The notes: generated by a model not told the origin, from the letters alone. DNA of 47,605 bases from Nostoc sp. GT001 (GCF_030382115.1 NZ_JAUDRJ010000003.1:6958484-7006088); one strand, 5' to 3'; counted from the stretch's first letter, positions 36,811 through 46,287 are shown. Translations and numbers: made by a program.

Positions 36811-37761
36811 ATGGTGAAACTAATTTTACCCGATCATCTCATTGCAGATATAAAGCCATACCTACCATCTAATATAGATGTAGTAGAGGTGGATAGTGAA
36901 GGTAATCTCGATGGTGATGCCAGTGATGCAGAGATTTATGTCAATGGATTTTACCTGAGAACCTCTACCCTTGACAAAGTACTGACAGCAGCACCCGCGC
37001 TGCGTTGGCAACAGTCACCAAGTGCTGGCGTGAATCACATCCTCACACCAACTTTTTTGCAAAAGGACATTATCCTCACTAATGGTGCAGGGGTTCATGC
37101 AATTCCAATTTCGGAATTTGTACTCGCATTTATGCTCTATCACGCCAAGAATCTGCGGAAATTGCAAACTTTGCAGAATGAACACACTTGGGTAAGAGGA
37201 GTGTTTCTCGAAGAGTTGGCAGACGCGACTTTATTAATTCTCGGCACAGGAAATATCGGTCAAGCGATCGCTTCTCGTGCCAAAGCCTTTGGAGTTACAG
37301 TGTGGGGTAGTCGCCGCCATCCTGAACCCCTACCGAATTTTGACAAAGTTGTGGGTGCTGATGAGTGGCGATCGCTCCTCCCACACGTAGACTATGTAGT
37401 TGTTGCTACACCACTAACCCCAGAAACTAAAGGCTTGATCGATGAAACTGCATTGCGCTCTATGCGTCAGTCTGCTTACCTAATTAATATTGCTCGTGGT
37501 GCGATCGTAGATGAAGCTGCATTGCTTACCGCACTACGTGAGGGATGGATTGCGGGTGCTGGATTAGACACTGTTGCAACCGAACCTCTGCCGCCAGAAA
37601 GTCCCTTATGGTCGCTACCGAATGCCTTTATCACTCCCCATTGTTCAGCCTTGTCGCCACGCCTCAGAGAACGCATAGCACAACTATTTATCGACAATCT
37701 TCAACGCTACCAAACTGGTCAGCCCTTGCGGAATGTTGTAGATAAGCAAGCAGGATACTAA
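36811..37761 (+). CDS. D-isomer 2-hydroxyacid dehydrogenase
   Basis: This NAD(P)-dependent dehydrogenase of 316 aa has the Rossmann motif LILGTGNIGQAIASRAKAFG at about 144-163. The catalytic arginine is in INIARGAIVDE, the glutamate in VATEPLPPESPLW and the histidine in FITPHCSA. The short N-terminal part and TFLQKDIILTNGAGVHAIPISEFVLAFML resemble the GhrA/hydroxypyruvate reductase-like group rather than SerA. The substrate is not certain. GGGAG is eight bases before the ATG. A truncated copy of its 5' end lies just upstream. The gene follows the ssu series in the same direction and might oxidise or reduce the carbon skeleton left after desulfonation. Confidence 0.87.
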   Translation: MVKLILPDHLIADIKPYLPSNIDVVEVDSEGNLDGDASDAEIYVNGFYLRTSTLDKVLTAAPALRWQQSPSAGVNHILTPTFLQKDIILTNGAGVHAIPISEFVLAFMLYHAKNLRKLQTLQNEHTWVRGVFLEELADATLLILGTGNIGQAIASRAKAFGVTVWGSRRHPEPLPNFDKVVGADEWRSLLPHVDYVVVATPLTPETKGLIDETALRSMRQSAYLINIARGAIVDEAALLTALREGWIAGAGLDTVATEPLPPESPLWSLPNAFITPHCSALSPRLRERIAQLFIDNLQRYQTGQPLRNVVDKQAGY

Positions 37762-37879
37762 ATATTGGGTATTGGGCATGGGGTACAAGAAAGAAGCAGA
37801 GGGGCAGAGGAGCAGAGGGGCAGAGGGGATAAAATTTACTGTAACTTCTCCTCTGCTTCCCTGTCTCCCCTGCTCACAA
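37762..37879. repeat. 'gcagagggg' tandem repeat between convergent genes
   Basis: A run of gcagagggg/gcagaggag units (about 37797-37828) is followed by the complementary 'ctcctctgcttccctgtc' stretch, so the transcript end of either gene can fold. It separates two convergent genes. Confidence 0.5.
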
Positions 37880-39079
37880 TCACTTAATTTTCAGCACTGA
37901 CTTCCCTAATGACTGGCAAATAACATCATTCTGCGGCGTATGTATACGGCTGCACAAAACGTCACGGTAGTGACGCTCTAAAGGATTTCTTTTTAATAAA
38001 CCAGGATTACCAGTTAGTTCTAAGGCAATTTCTACAGCACGAATTGAGTTGGTTGTGGTGAGGTATTTAACAGCCTGTGCCTGTAATCCTAGGTTAGGCT
38101 CATATTTGCCCTTGTCAATATCTTGAGCCAAACTATAAATCAATCTATTATTAGCAAACAGCAGTGCTTCCATCTCACCCACGGCAGTTTGGAAGCGTGG
38201 CAGAGTTGCCAGTGGCTCTTGGAGATTAGAAGGCGATCGCTCCCAAAGATATTTAACAAGCCAGTCTCGCGCACTACTAGCAACACCGAGATATAAGGCA
38301 CTCACTGTCAAACTGCCCCAAGTGGAAATCAGTGGATCAAAAGATGGCGCAGCAGATATGGGGTTGATATTGAGAGCATACTCTGAGGGAATTAATACAT
38401 TCTTTAAAATGAGATCGTGGCTGCCTGTAGCTCTCATTCCCAAGTGATCCCAGGTTTCGACAATTCGCAAACCTGGCAGATCGCGCGGAACTAGAAAATT
38501 CCCAACTTGTGGTTCATCTTCAGTTGTCCGTGCCCAAACAACAAAATAGCTGAGGATAGGACTGCCCGTGGTGTATTGCTTATGTCCTGTTAAACGCCAG
38601 CCATCTGCTGTTCGTTCGGCAATTGTTGCAGGTAATCCGCCTCTCGCTGGCGTTCCTAACTCTGGTTCAACACGGGCAGCATTCAGCAGGGCAATACCTT
38701 CAATTGATTCACGACACAGCCGCCTATATACTTCTGGATGCCAGCGACGGCTACGGGCTGCATGAGCATGTTGAAGATAGTGCATTGTCAGTACTAATGC
38801 GGTCGAAGCATCACCACGCGCTATCCCTTCAATCACCCGGCAGATAGTTGCCAACCCCAAATCCTGTCCACCGAATTCACGGGGAATGGTGAGGTTGAGC
38901 AATCCTGCCTCATGCAAAGCTGTAAAATTCTCGAAGGGAAAGGAAGCATCTCTATCGTGTACCCCTGCACGGGTGGCAAAATCTTTGGACAGAGCCTCAA
39001 CTCGGTCGAAAATATTGGAGAGAGTTTCTAAGCCTTGGGCTACAAAGGTGTCTGGCACTGCTTGCTCCAACTGTGACAT
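37880..39079 (-). CDS. Acyl-CoA dehydrogenase-fold monooxygenase, SfnB/DszC-like
   Basis: This flavoprotein of 399 aa has the three-domain acyl-CoA dehydrogenase fold. Characteristic pieces are LTIPREFGGQDLGLATICRVIEGIARGD, NAARVEPELGTPARGGLPATIAERTADGWRLTGHKQY and WDHLGMRATGSHDL. The C-terminal ERHYRDVLCSRIHTPQNDV is of the type seen in SfnB and DszC, which use reduced flavin and oxygen on sulfur compounds. The ssu neighbourhood supports a sulfur role over fatty acid oxidation. The start is ATG 39079, with GGAG eight bases before it; an in-frame GTG at 39100 is rejected for lack of a site. It is convergent with the hydroxyacid dehydrogenase. Confidence 0.85.
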   Translation of the reverse strand: MSQLEQAVPDTFVAQGLETLSNIFDRVEALSKDFATRAGVHDRDASFPFENFTALHEAGLLNLTIPREFGGQDLGLATICRVIEGIARGDASTALVLTMHYLQHAHAARSRRWHPEVYRRLCRESIEGIALLNAARVEPELGTPARGGLPATIAERTADGWRLTGHKQYTTGSPILSYFVVWARTTEDEPQVGNFLVPRDLPGLRIVETWDHLGMRATGSHDLILKNVLIPSEYALNINPISAAPSFDPLISTWGSLTVSALYLGVASSARDWLVKYLWERSPSNLQEPLATLPRFQTAVGEMEALLFANNRLIYSLAQDIDKGKYEPNLGLQAQAVKYLTTTNSIRAVEIALELTGNPGLLKRNPLERHYRDVLCSRIHTPQNDVICQSLGKSVLKIK

Positions 39080-39250
39080 AAATACTCCTTCGTAATTCAC
39101 TGTACTACTAAATCAGAGATGTTTTTCAATATGGAAGCATCTCAAGTTTGCAGGAACATCAAAATTTTTCCCATGACGGCAGTCTCCCCTCAATCTGCAA
39201 TCCTCATTACCCAGACTGTATACTTCTAGCGCTTGTGAAATACTACTTAA

Positions 39251-39269
39251 AATCGACCGAGATTTAGTA
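39251..39269 (-). promoter_or_regulatory. Candidate operator, SfnB-like gene
   Basis: aatcgaccgagatttagta includes tcgaccgagatttagta, which agrees with the ssuD-upstream motif at about 12 of 17 positions. It lies about 170 bp upstream of the start. This is the weakest of the four sites. Confidence 0.25.
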
Positions 39270-39517
39270 ATTAATTATCTCAGTTAAGTATGACACAAAC
39301 TCCTTTCATAGAGCAAGCCAAGTAGAAAATTCAGCGATCGCCCCACAACTTAGGAACTGAATTCCCTACTGGTCTTTTAAGCTAATCATTATTCAAATTA
39401 AATCTCCGCATTTGGAACGAAGCACGGAGAAACAAGCGTTTAAATATTCTCTGTTGAGAGTAATATAAAGATCCCTAGATAATGCAGGGATAATTTTCTC
39501 ATCAAGTAGATTTTCTA

Positions 39518-39610
39518 ATGGATAAATATACAGCAACAACATTGGCGATCGCAAGCAAGGTGATATTGGTTGCTTTTATAGCGGTTTCTCTGCTACTGAG
39601 GTATAACTAG
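39518..39610 (+). CDS. Possible 30-residue single-span membrane peptide
   Basis: A 30-codon frame (MDKYTATTLAIASK.., ending LLLRYN) has one hydrophobic segment at about residues 14-27 with a basic end, as in small membrane subunits. A HIP1-like gcgatcgc lies within it. It has no strong Shine-Dalgarno and I recognise no family. It is offered as a candidate only. Confidence 0.25.
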   Translation: MDKYTATTLAIASKVILVAFIAVSLLLRYN

Positions 39611-41337
39611 ACTTCATATATAAATTTTTTAACTTTGAAGATGTACCCGATCTGAGTGAGAACCGCTATGGATGATTTCCTATATTTAACCAAATCTATG
39701 GTGTCACAATTTCATCAGAGCACTAGCTTTATAACCACCATTCAATTTATCCATTTACTACTTGACTTGATCGCATCGCAATCTTAGGTTTTAAAAGACG
39801 AATTTGCGATTTATTGTCATTTTTTGAACTATAGGCTCATTTAAAATTATGCTTATTTCTCAACTTCTATCAAGCTGCAATATGTATTGCTGCTATGCCC
39901 TTGATAGGAAAAATGCTAAGATTGCCGTAGTTAACTAGTGTGTGTGCCGGATCACAACATTAATGTGTTTTACCTCACAGCTAATTTAAACAACTTAATT
40001 GTCACCTTTAAGCAAACAATAGTCGCCGTTATGGCTACCATCATGTTATGCAGCCTAGCTATTTAAAGATTTAATGTATAAATGGTTGTGAAATATATTT
40101 TTTTTGTTAAAAATCATCTATTAGGTGACTTGTCAGAAAATTTACATTAAGAAACTACTAAAATATCTAAATTTAAGTGCTAAGGAGTGTAAGCTAATTA
40201 TGTAAATATCATGTTTGTATGTAAATATGATGATGTTCGCAAGTCTATTTTAGTCACTTGCATTTGTTACACTATAGGAGGTATAATACAAACGTTAAAT
40301 AACTTGCTAGATGCTCCTTAAAAATACTAAGCAGTGCTGGAAAAAGATCCACTCTGGAATCTCCAAGCAAACTTAAGCAATATTTGTTTAAGTGGAGTTT
40401 TGCTTAATTGGTAAAATACTACTTAAACAAAAATTACGATGTGCTTTTATAGCTTTATAGTTTTTATAGTCTTCTGTTTCCTGTAGCCTACTCAAAATCC
40501 TCTTTTGTTCCAGGTTGCATGATAAGGATGAAGCTATCCCGGAGACTATCCCCTAGACTCGCCAAAGCACTAGGGAATATGCCGGGACCTAATTGCACAT
40601 TGTGTAAATTTCTGATTAACACTACAGCGTTAGTCAGATTTGTAGTTGTGGTTTTTTTGCTGTCAGGCTTTGATCACACAACTGCAATGAATTACGTTTC
40701 CACATAATTTACGACTCAATGCAATTTCTAACTACAATTATGTCACACCATTTAAGTCAAGACAAGGCTGTTAACAAGTTAGGAATGTCTGAAAACATTC
40801 TTTTAAGAATTCTTCCGATTCAGGTCTTGTTCAAGAGGATGAAAGCTAACTTTCAGCCATAACATTATTCCGAACTAGAAAAAACTTTGAGAGTTTGTGA
40901 TTGAGAAATGAAATATTTTGCATAGCTATTGCTGGATATAGCAAATTATGCTCCAAAAAGAATTTCTCTTCATCATCACTTCCAACCACTGCTGATTGCA
41001 AAAATGAGCAATCCTGATTTGTGTGGAGTCTGTCAATGCAGTTAGTTGCTCTTGAAGCTAAATGTCGGTAAACAAAGCTCTAGCTAGATATTCTGGCATT
41101 TACACTAGTTATTGCCACATCAATAACTGGCTGCAACAAGTAGATTGGCCACTCAATAAAAATACTTTGTATGTAAAAGAGAGCTGCTTTGCTGCCATAC
41201 TATTTCTCTCTAAAATCTACTCTAGTAAAGCTTAGAGTTTCCTCGGTGAAAATACCGGATTAAATAATATTTTTAATGAAGTTTTGAATTGGATTCCGAC
41301 TGATAGATAACTAAATTTTTTTTGTGGAGATTAAAAA
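39611..41337. other. Long AT-rich region before the export cluster, no clear gene
   Basis: No supported protein or RNA gene was found. An imperfect hairpin lies at 40383-40431. A 62-codon frame at 40519-40707 lacks a ribosome site and family features. The region may hold promoters or unseen small RNAs, and possibly decayed precursor genes. Confidence 0.4.
40383..40431. repeat. Inverted repeat/hairpin in the long gap
   Basis: tttgtttaagt (40383-40393) pairs perfectly with acttaaacaaa (40421-40431), and the inner bases extend it imperfectly. An A-run follows. It might end a transcript or be part of a structured RNA. Confidence 0.35.
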
Positions 41338-42675
41338 ATGCCACCAGTGCTTTCTGAGCAACATGTGGGTGAAAGAATTTTGTATACCTTGGGTACAAAA
41401 CTTTCAGAAAAAGAATTAGAGAACTTCTTGGCAGAAATGGAGATTGTGGAGCCACCATCAGCAAAGCAATTCTGGGAATCTGCACAGACGAATCCTGGTA
41501 TATACATTATTCTTACAGGTAAAGTCAGACTATTAGATAGCTCTGAGAATTTAATTACTACCTTTGGTGCATGGTCTGTTTTTGGTGAATTGACCTTGTT
41601 TCCTGAAGCTAACTTTAGTCCTTATGTAGCTAGAGCTTCGACCAGCTTAAAACTTGGCTATTTTAGGCAAGAAGCATTGCAAAGGTTGATAGACAAGTAT
41701 CCTAGCATTCGCGATCGCCTATTTGCCCGTGCAGAACTTTGGGATTTGTTGTTGTTATGTCGCCAAGTATCACAATTCCCACGCCATACATCACAAGTTT
41801 CAGGAATGCTCAAAGCCTTATCTTTGTTTGAGCGACACCAGTTAGAAACTGGCTCTGTAAGTCCACAAATATCCCAAGATTCACAGTTGTGGCTATTGTA
41901 TAAAGGTCAGTTGGGGCATTCTGAAGGCGATTCTTTGACACCAGGTACAATCTTTGCTCAACCAAAACAAGGAGATTGGCAAACAACGCAACCAACGATT
42001 GCTTACATTCTGAAAAACGACCAGATGCAAACAGCACGAGAATACTTCCCAGAATTAGGGGAGTGGGCTTTTGCCATGAGCGTCAGCGGAACGGGATTGG
42101 AGGACTGGGGACTGGGTGCTAGAGAAAAAATTCAATCTCCAAAATCTAAAATTATTCCTTTTCCCCAAAGAGAGAAGCAGTCACAACAACAGCCAACAAA
42201 AAAATCACGTTTTTACTTTCCCAGCCCGAAAGTACAAATGGGGCATTGGTGGAAGCGGATTACCAAAAGCTATCCCTTCTATGCCCAACAAAGTGCAGCT
42301 GATTGTGGCTCTGCTTGTTTGGTGATGATTGGTAACTATTGGGGCAAACATTTTAGTATCAATCGCCTACGGGATATGACCAATGTCACTCGCAACGGTG
42401 CATCCCTCAAGGCTATGGCAACAACAGCAGAATACCTGGGTTTTGCCACCCGTCCGGTGAAAGCTACTCTTGATAAATTAGCAGAACAACCTTTACCTGC
42501 AATTGCTCACTGGGAAGGTAAACACTTTATTGTTGTCTATGAAATCACCAAAAAGCGGGTGATTGTATGCGACCCAGCCCTTGGTCAACGCAGTCTGACA
42601 AAAGCTGAATTTCAAGCGGGTTGGAGTGGTTATGCATTGTTACTGCAACCTACAGGCTCTACTAAAAAGTGCTAA
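41338..42675 (+). CDS. cNMP-binding-domain and C39 peptidase part of a peptide exporter
   Basis: The 445-aa product begins with a cyclic-nucleotide-binding-like domain (about 25-125, PGIYIILTGKVRLLD..FGELTLFPEA). After a spacer it has a C39 cysteine peptidase domain (about 312-440) with Cys323 in AADCGSACLVM, His396 in GKHFIVVYE and Asp412 in VIVCDPALG. C39 domains cut leader peptides after double glycine. The architecture is that of the HetC-type transporters of cyanobacteria, normally one chain of about 1020 aa with the ABC part. Here the frame ends at TAA 42673-42675; dropping one G at 42655/42656 would continue it into the next gene (LLQPT-ALLKSAKDE). The linker at about 255-275 is encoded by 'ggggactggg'/'ccaaaatctaaaatt' repeat sequence. 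GGAG precedes the ATG by eight bases. Confidence 0.85.
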   Translation: MPPVLSEQHVGERILYTLGTKLSEKELENFLAEMEIVEPPSAKQFWESAQTNPGIYIILTGKVRLLDSSENLITTFGAWSVFGELTLFPEANFSPYVARASTSLKLGYFRQEALQRLIDKYPSIRDRLFARAELWDLLLLCRQVSQFPRHTSQVSGMLKALSLFERHQLETGSVSPQISQDSQLWLLYKGQLGHSEGDSLTPGTIFAQPKQGDWQTTQPTIAYILKNDQMQTAREYFPELGEWAFAMSVSGTGLEDWGLGAREKIQSPKSKIIPFPQREKQSQQQPTKKSRFYFPSPKVQMGHWWKRITKSYPFYAQQSAADCGSACLVMIGNYWGKHFSINRLRDMTNVTRNGASLKAMATTAEYLGFATRPVKATLDKLAEQPLPAIAHWEGKHFIVVYEITKKRVIVCDPALGQRSLTKAEFQAGWSGYALLLQPTGSTKKC

Positions 42676-44416
42676 GGACGAAAGTAGAAGCTTCTGGAAA
42701 TTTTTTGAGTTAGTCAAACCTCACTATCGAACACTGCTAGAAATTTTCATCGCTTCGATAGTCATTCAATTATTTGGGTTAGTAACGCCAGTATTTACCC
42801 AATTGTTGCTCGATAGAGTACTTGTGCAACGCAGCGTTCCAACCTTAAACGCCATTGGTTTAGGAATGATTGTTTTTGGGTTGTTTGGTGTTGCTGTCAA
42901 CGGTGTACGGCAATATCTGTTATTTCACACTGCTAACCGCATTAGCATCGCCTTACTCGTAGGCTTCATCAAACATACCTTCCGTTTACCCCTTGCTTAT
43001 TTCGAGTCGCGTTTCGTTGGAGATATAATCTCGCGCATCCAAGAAAACCAGAAAATTCAGCACTTCCTGACTGGTCAGACACTCTCCATTGTGTTGGATA
43101 TGCTGACATTAGTGGTTTATCTGGCTTTGATGTTTTCCTATAGCTGGCGGATGGCATTATTCGTGCTGTGTACTGTACCGCCATTTTTTATCTTGGCGCT
43201 GGCCAGCACAAGTATTTTGCGCCGCATCTCCAGAGATATTTTTAATGCAGCTACCAAAGAACAAAGCTATCTCATAGAATCCCTAAGCGGAATTCGTACC
43301 GTCCGCTCATTAGCAATTGAACAGACAGTGCGTTGGCGTTGGGAGGAACTGCTGAATGATTTAATCAAAAAAGACTTTAATGCTCAAATAATTGACAATC
43401 GCTTGCAAATTATCAGTGGCGTCATCCACACCTTTGTAAATACTTCATTGCTGTGGTATGGAGCGACCCAGGTAATTAATGGCGAACTAACTATTGGACA
43501 ATTAGTTGCTTTCAATATGTTGGTGGGTAACGTCTTGAGTCCTTTCCAGCGACTGGCTTTGCTGTGGAATGAATTACAGGAAATCGTGATTTCCACTGAA
43601 CGTATTAATGATGTGTTGGAGGCGGAACCAGAAGAAGACTTAGAAACTAAACCCCGCAAGTCGTTGGGTAAACTCCGCGGCAACATTTGTTTTCAGAATG
43701 TTACCTTTCGTTATCACCCAGAAAGTGACACTAACGTATTAGAAAATCTCAACTTTGAAATTAAGCCGGAACAGATGGTTGCAGTCGTAGGACGCAGCGG
43801 TTCTGGAAAAACAACTCTCAGCAAATTGATTTTGGGTCTATACCCACCGACAGATGGCAAAATCCTCATTGATGGTAACGATATCACCAGTGTATCTATG
43901 CGATCGCTCCGTTCCCAAGTCGGCGTTGTAGACCAAGATACTTTTTTGTTTGGTGGGACTGTTCGCGAAAACATTGCGATCGCTTATCCAAATGCTTCTT
44001 CAGAAGAAATTATCCAAGCAGCAAAATATGCTGGAGCCGATGAATTTATTCAAAAATTACCGATGGCTTACGAATCCGAAATTGGTGAAAGCGGCGGAAT
44101 GCTCTCTGGTGGACAGCGCCAACGCCTAGCAATTGCTCGTGCTTTGCTCGGAAATCCTCGGTTATTACTGTTTGATGAAGCCACTAGTCACCTAGATTCA
44201 GAATCAGAACGGATTATTCAAAACAATCTCAAAACAATTCTTCAAGGACGCACAAGTGTAATTATTGCCCATCGCCTCTCTACAGTCCGTAACGCGGACT
44301 TAATCCTGGTTTTAGATCAAGGTATTTTGGTAGAAAGCGGTACCCACGACGAATTAATCGCTAAAAAAGGTCATTATTACTACCTGAATCAACAACAACT
44401 GTCTCAAGTTAGTTGA
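42626..44416 (+). CDS. ABC exporter membrane and ATPase part
   Basis: This is the transmembrane (about 25-310) and nucleotide-binding (about 345-590) half of a peptidase-containing ABC exporter. Walker A is GRSGSGKTTLSKL, the signature [19 protein letters not shown] and Walker B LLLFDEATSHLDSES, with the switch His in IIAHRLSTVRNAD. It is in the +1 frame relative to the C39 part and overlaps it by 50 bp. The first ten residues from ATG 42626 are out-of-frame C39 sequence, so true homology starts at Ala11 (42656). Either a one-base insertion has split the gene or the sequence has an error. Two separate chains might still work together. The HlyD adaptor follows 210 bp on. Confidence 0.87.
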   Translation: MVMHCYCNLQALLKSAKDESRSFWKFFELVKPHYRTLLEIFIASIVIQLFGLVTPVFTQLLLDRVLVQRSVPTLNAIGLGMIVFGLFGVAVNGVRQYLLFHTANRISIALLVGFIKHTFRLPLAYFESRFVGDIISRIQENQKIQHFLTGQTLSIVLDMLTLVVYLALMFSYSWRMALFVLCTVPPFFILALASTSILRRISRDIFNAATKEQSYLIESLSGIRTVRSLAIEQTVRWRWEELLNDLIKKDFNAQIIDNRLQIISGVIHTFVNTSLLWYGATQVINGELTIGQLVAFNMLVGNVLSPFQRLALLWNELQEIVISTERINDVLEAEPEEDLETKPRKSLGKLRGNICFQNVTFRYHPESDTNVLENLNFEIKPEQMVAVVGRSGSGKTTLSKLILGLYPPTDGKILIDGNDITSVSMRSLRSQVGVVDQDTFLFGGTVRENIAIAYPNASSEEIIQAAKYAGADEFIQKLPMAYESEIGESGGMLSGGQRQRLAIARALLGNPRLLLFDEATSHLDSESERIIQNNLKTILQGRTSVIIAHRLSTVRNADLILVLDQGILVESGTHDELIAKKGHYYYLNQQQLSQVS

Positions 44417-44444
44417 TGGGGTATTGGGCAGTCTTTTTCTTCTT

Positions 44445-44565
44445 GACGAGACTCTGCGCGTAGCTTGCTTCCCTGTAAGGGTAAAATTTTGAATACTTCT
44501 CCTGGCGGAGAGGCTACGCCCGAAGCGTAGCTATGCCGCAGGCTTTACGACAAGCTCAGTACAAG
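44445..44565. repeat. Dispersed palindromic repeat before hlyD
   Basis: It contains 'gactctgcgcgtagcttgcttccct' and, further on, 'ggcggagaggctacgcccgaagcg' and 'gcaggctttacgacaagctc'. The first part matches 27107-27133 closely. It is typical of dispersed Nostoc repeats and fills most of the gap between the exporter and hlyD. Confidence 0.6.
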
Positions 44566-44625
44566 TTTTGAATTTTGAATTGATTTCTCCCCCACTCCCC
44601 ATCTACTGTTATCGGAAAAAAAACC

Positions 44626-46173
44626 ATGCCACATCCCAATAGATCCTCCCCACTTCCCCCAGATGAGCAAGATAAATATCAAGGTTACAAACAGCAAGAG
44701 GAATCGGTAGAGTTTGACGAGCAGACAGAGGCAGAAAATGAAAGTCAAGATTTGTACTACGGTACAGAAAAACTACTCAATGCCTTACCTCGAATTTGGA
44801 CTCGTGGTTTGTTGTATACGCTCATTGCCTTTGCTGGGCTATTCTTGCCTTGGGCAACTCTCTCGAAAGTCGATGAAACTGGTAGCGCTAGAGGGCGTAT
44901 GGAACCTAAAGGCGCAACTCAAAAATTAGACGCTCAAGCTGCTGGAAGTGTCAAAGCAGTTACAGTCAAAGAAGGAGATACAGTTAGAGCCGGCCAGGTT
45001 TTACTGGAACTGGATGCTGATTTACTGCAAACAGAACTCCAACAAGTTCAGAGCAAATTGCAAGGGCTACAAAATCGGCAATCCCAACTGGAACTGCTGA
45101 AAAATCAACTCTTAATGTCAACAAGTCTTTTAGAACAACAAAATAAATCTCAAGAATTAGAAAAATTGGCTCAACTCAACCAGGTGCGGCAAAACCTGGA
45201 TGCCAAACTGAGTAGCTATAACCTGCAAAAGTTAGAAAAACAATCATTAGTTAAGCAAGCAGAGGAGCAAATTTCAACCAATCAAGATGACCGAAAATCG
45301 GCTGAAGTTCGTTTCCGTATAGATTCTAGGAACGTTGAACGTTATAGCAAACTCGTTGACGACAAGATAGTTGCTCCAAACGTATTTGATGAAATCAAAA
45401 AACAAGAGGAAGAAAGCAAACGACTTTATAACAAGTCTCTATCAGATATTAAACAAGCCGAATTGCGTTTAGCCCAAGAGCTAAATAGTTATCAAGTAAC
45501 TATCAAAACGTTGGAGTCTGATATCAAACAAGCAAAACTCCGACTGCAAGAAGAACAAAGTAGTTATAAAAGTGCCACGCAAGCCGGACAACTAGCTGTA
45601 ATGAAAAATCAGGAACAGCTAAAAGACATACAGTCACAAATAACAGCAACGCAATCAGAAATCGCTCAGACTAAAAGCCAGCTTACATCTATAAGAGTAC
45701 AAATTCAGCAGCGCGTGGTGCGATCGCCGATTAATGGGGTGATTTTTGAATTACCCACCACTAAGGCAGGAGCGGTGGTGCAAGTCGGTCAAAGGATTGC
45801 CCAAATTGCACCCACGAAAACAGACTTCGTACTCAGAGCAAATATGCCTAATCAGGATAGCGGTTTCTTGAAGTTAGGAATGCCAGTAAAAGTCAAGTTT
45901 GATGCCTATCCCTTCCAAGAGTATGGCATCGTGCAAGGGAAAGTTACTTGGATCTCGCCTGACTCGAAAGTTAACCAAACACCCCAAGGCAACATCGAAA
46001 CCTATGAATTAGAAATCACCTTAGACCAGCAGTATGTCCAAAGTGGGAACAAACGTATTCCATTAGGTGCTGGTCAGACAGCAAATGCTGAAGTCATCAT
46101 TCGTCAACGACGAGTAATTGACTTTGTTCTAGATCCGTTCAAGAAACTGAAAAAGGGCGGTTTGGAGATGTAG
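44626..46173 (+). CDS. HlyD-family membrane fusion protein
   Basis: This periplasmic adaptor links the inner-membrane ABC exporter to an outer-membrane channel. The 515 aa have an acidic cytoplasmic N-terminus, one membrane span at about 60-79 (RGLLYTLIAFAGLFLPWATL), and a first lipoyl half (SVKAVTVKEGDTVRAGQVLLELD). A long coiled coil rich in Gln/Glu/Lys runs from about 130 to 355, followed by the second lipoyl half (VRSPINGVIFELPTTKAGAVVQVGQ) and a beta-barrel end. It sits directly after the exporter gene, as in cyanobacterial peptide secretion loci. The outer-membrane TolC partner is not in the window. Confidence 0.9.
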   Translation: MPHPNRSSPLPPDEQDKYQGYKQQEESVEFDEQTEAENESQDLYYGTEKLLNALPRIWTRGLLYTLIAFAGLFLPWATLSKVDETGSARGRMEPKGATQKLDAQAAGSVKAVTVKEGDTVRAGQVLLELDADLLQTELQQVQSKLQGLQNRQSQLELLKNQLLMSTSLLEQQNKSQELEKLAQLNQVRQNLDAKLSSYNLQKLEKQSLVKQAEEQISTNQDDRKSAEVRFRIDSRNVERYSKLVDDKIVAPNVFDEIKKQEEESKRLYNKSLSDIKQAELRLAQELNSYQVTIKTLESDIKQAKLRLQEEQSSYKSATQAGQLAVMKNQEQLKDIQSQITATQSEIAQTKSQLTSIRVQIQQRVVRSPINGVIFELPTTKAGAVVQVGQRIAQIAPTKTDFVLRANMPNQDSGFLKLGMPVKVKFDAYPFQEYGIVQGKVTWISPDSKVNQTPQGNIETYELEITLDQQYVQSGNKRIPLGAGQTANAEVIIRQRRVIDFVLDPFKKLKKGGLEM

Positions 46174-46287
46174 TTAAAGGTATAGGAATCAGGAAATAGG
46201 ACAAGGGAGACTGGAGGAATAATTAATGCCCCATGCTGTGCCCCATACCCAATCCCTAATCCGCTTAATTATTGGAGATATCATGTT

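Noticed and set aside
40519..40707. 62-codon frame containing MPGPNCTLCKF
   Set aside because: No ribosome site, no family feature, and surrounding sequence is AT-rich non-coding.
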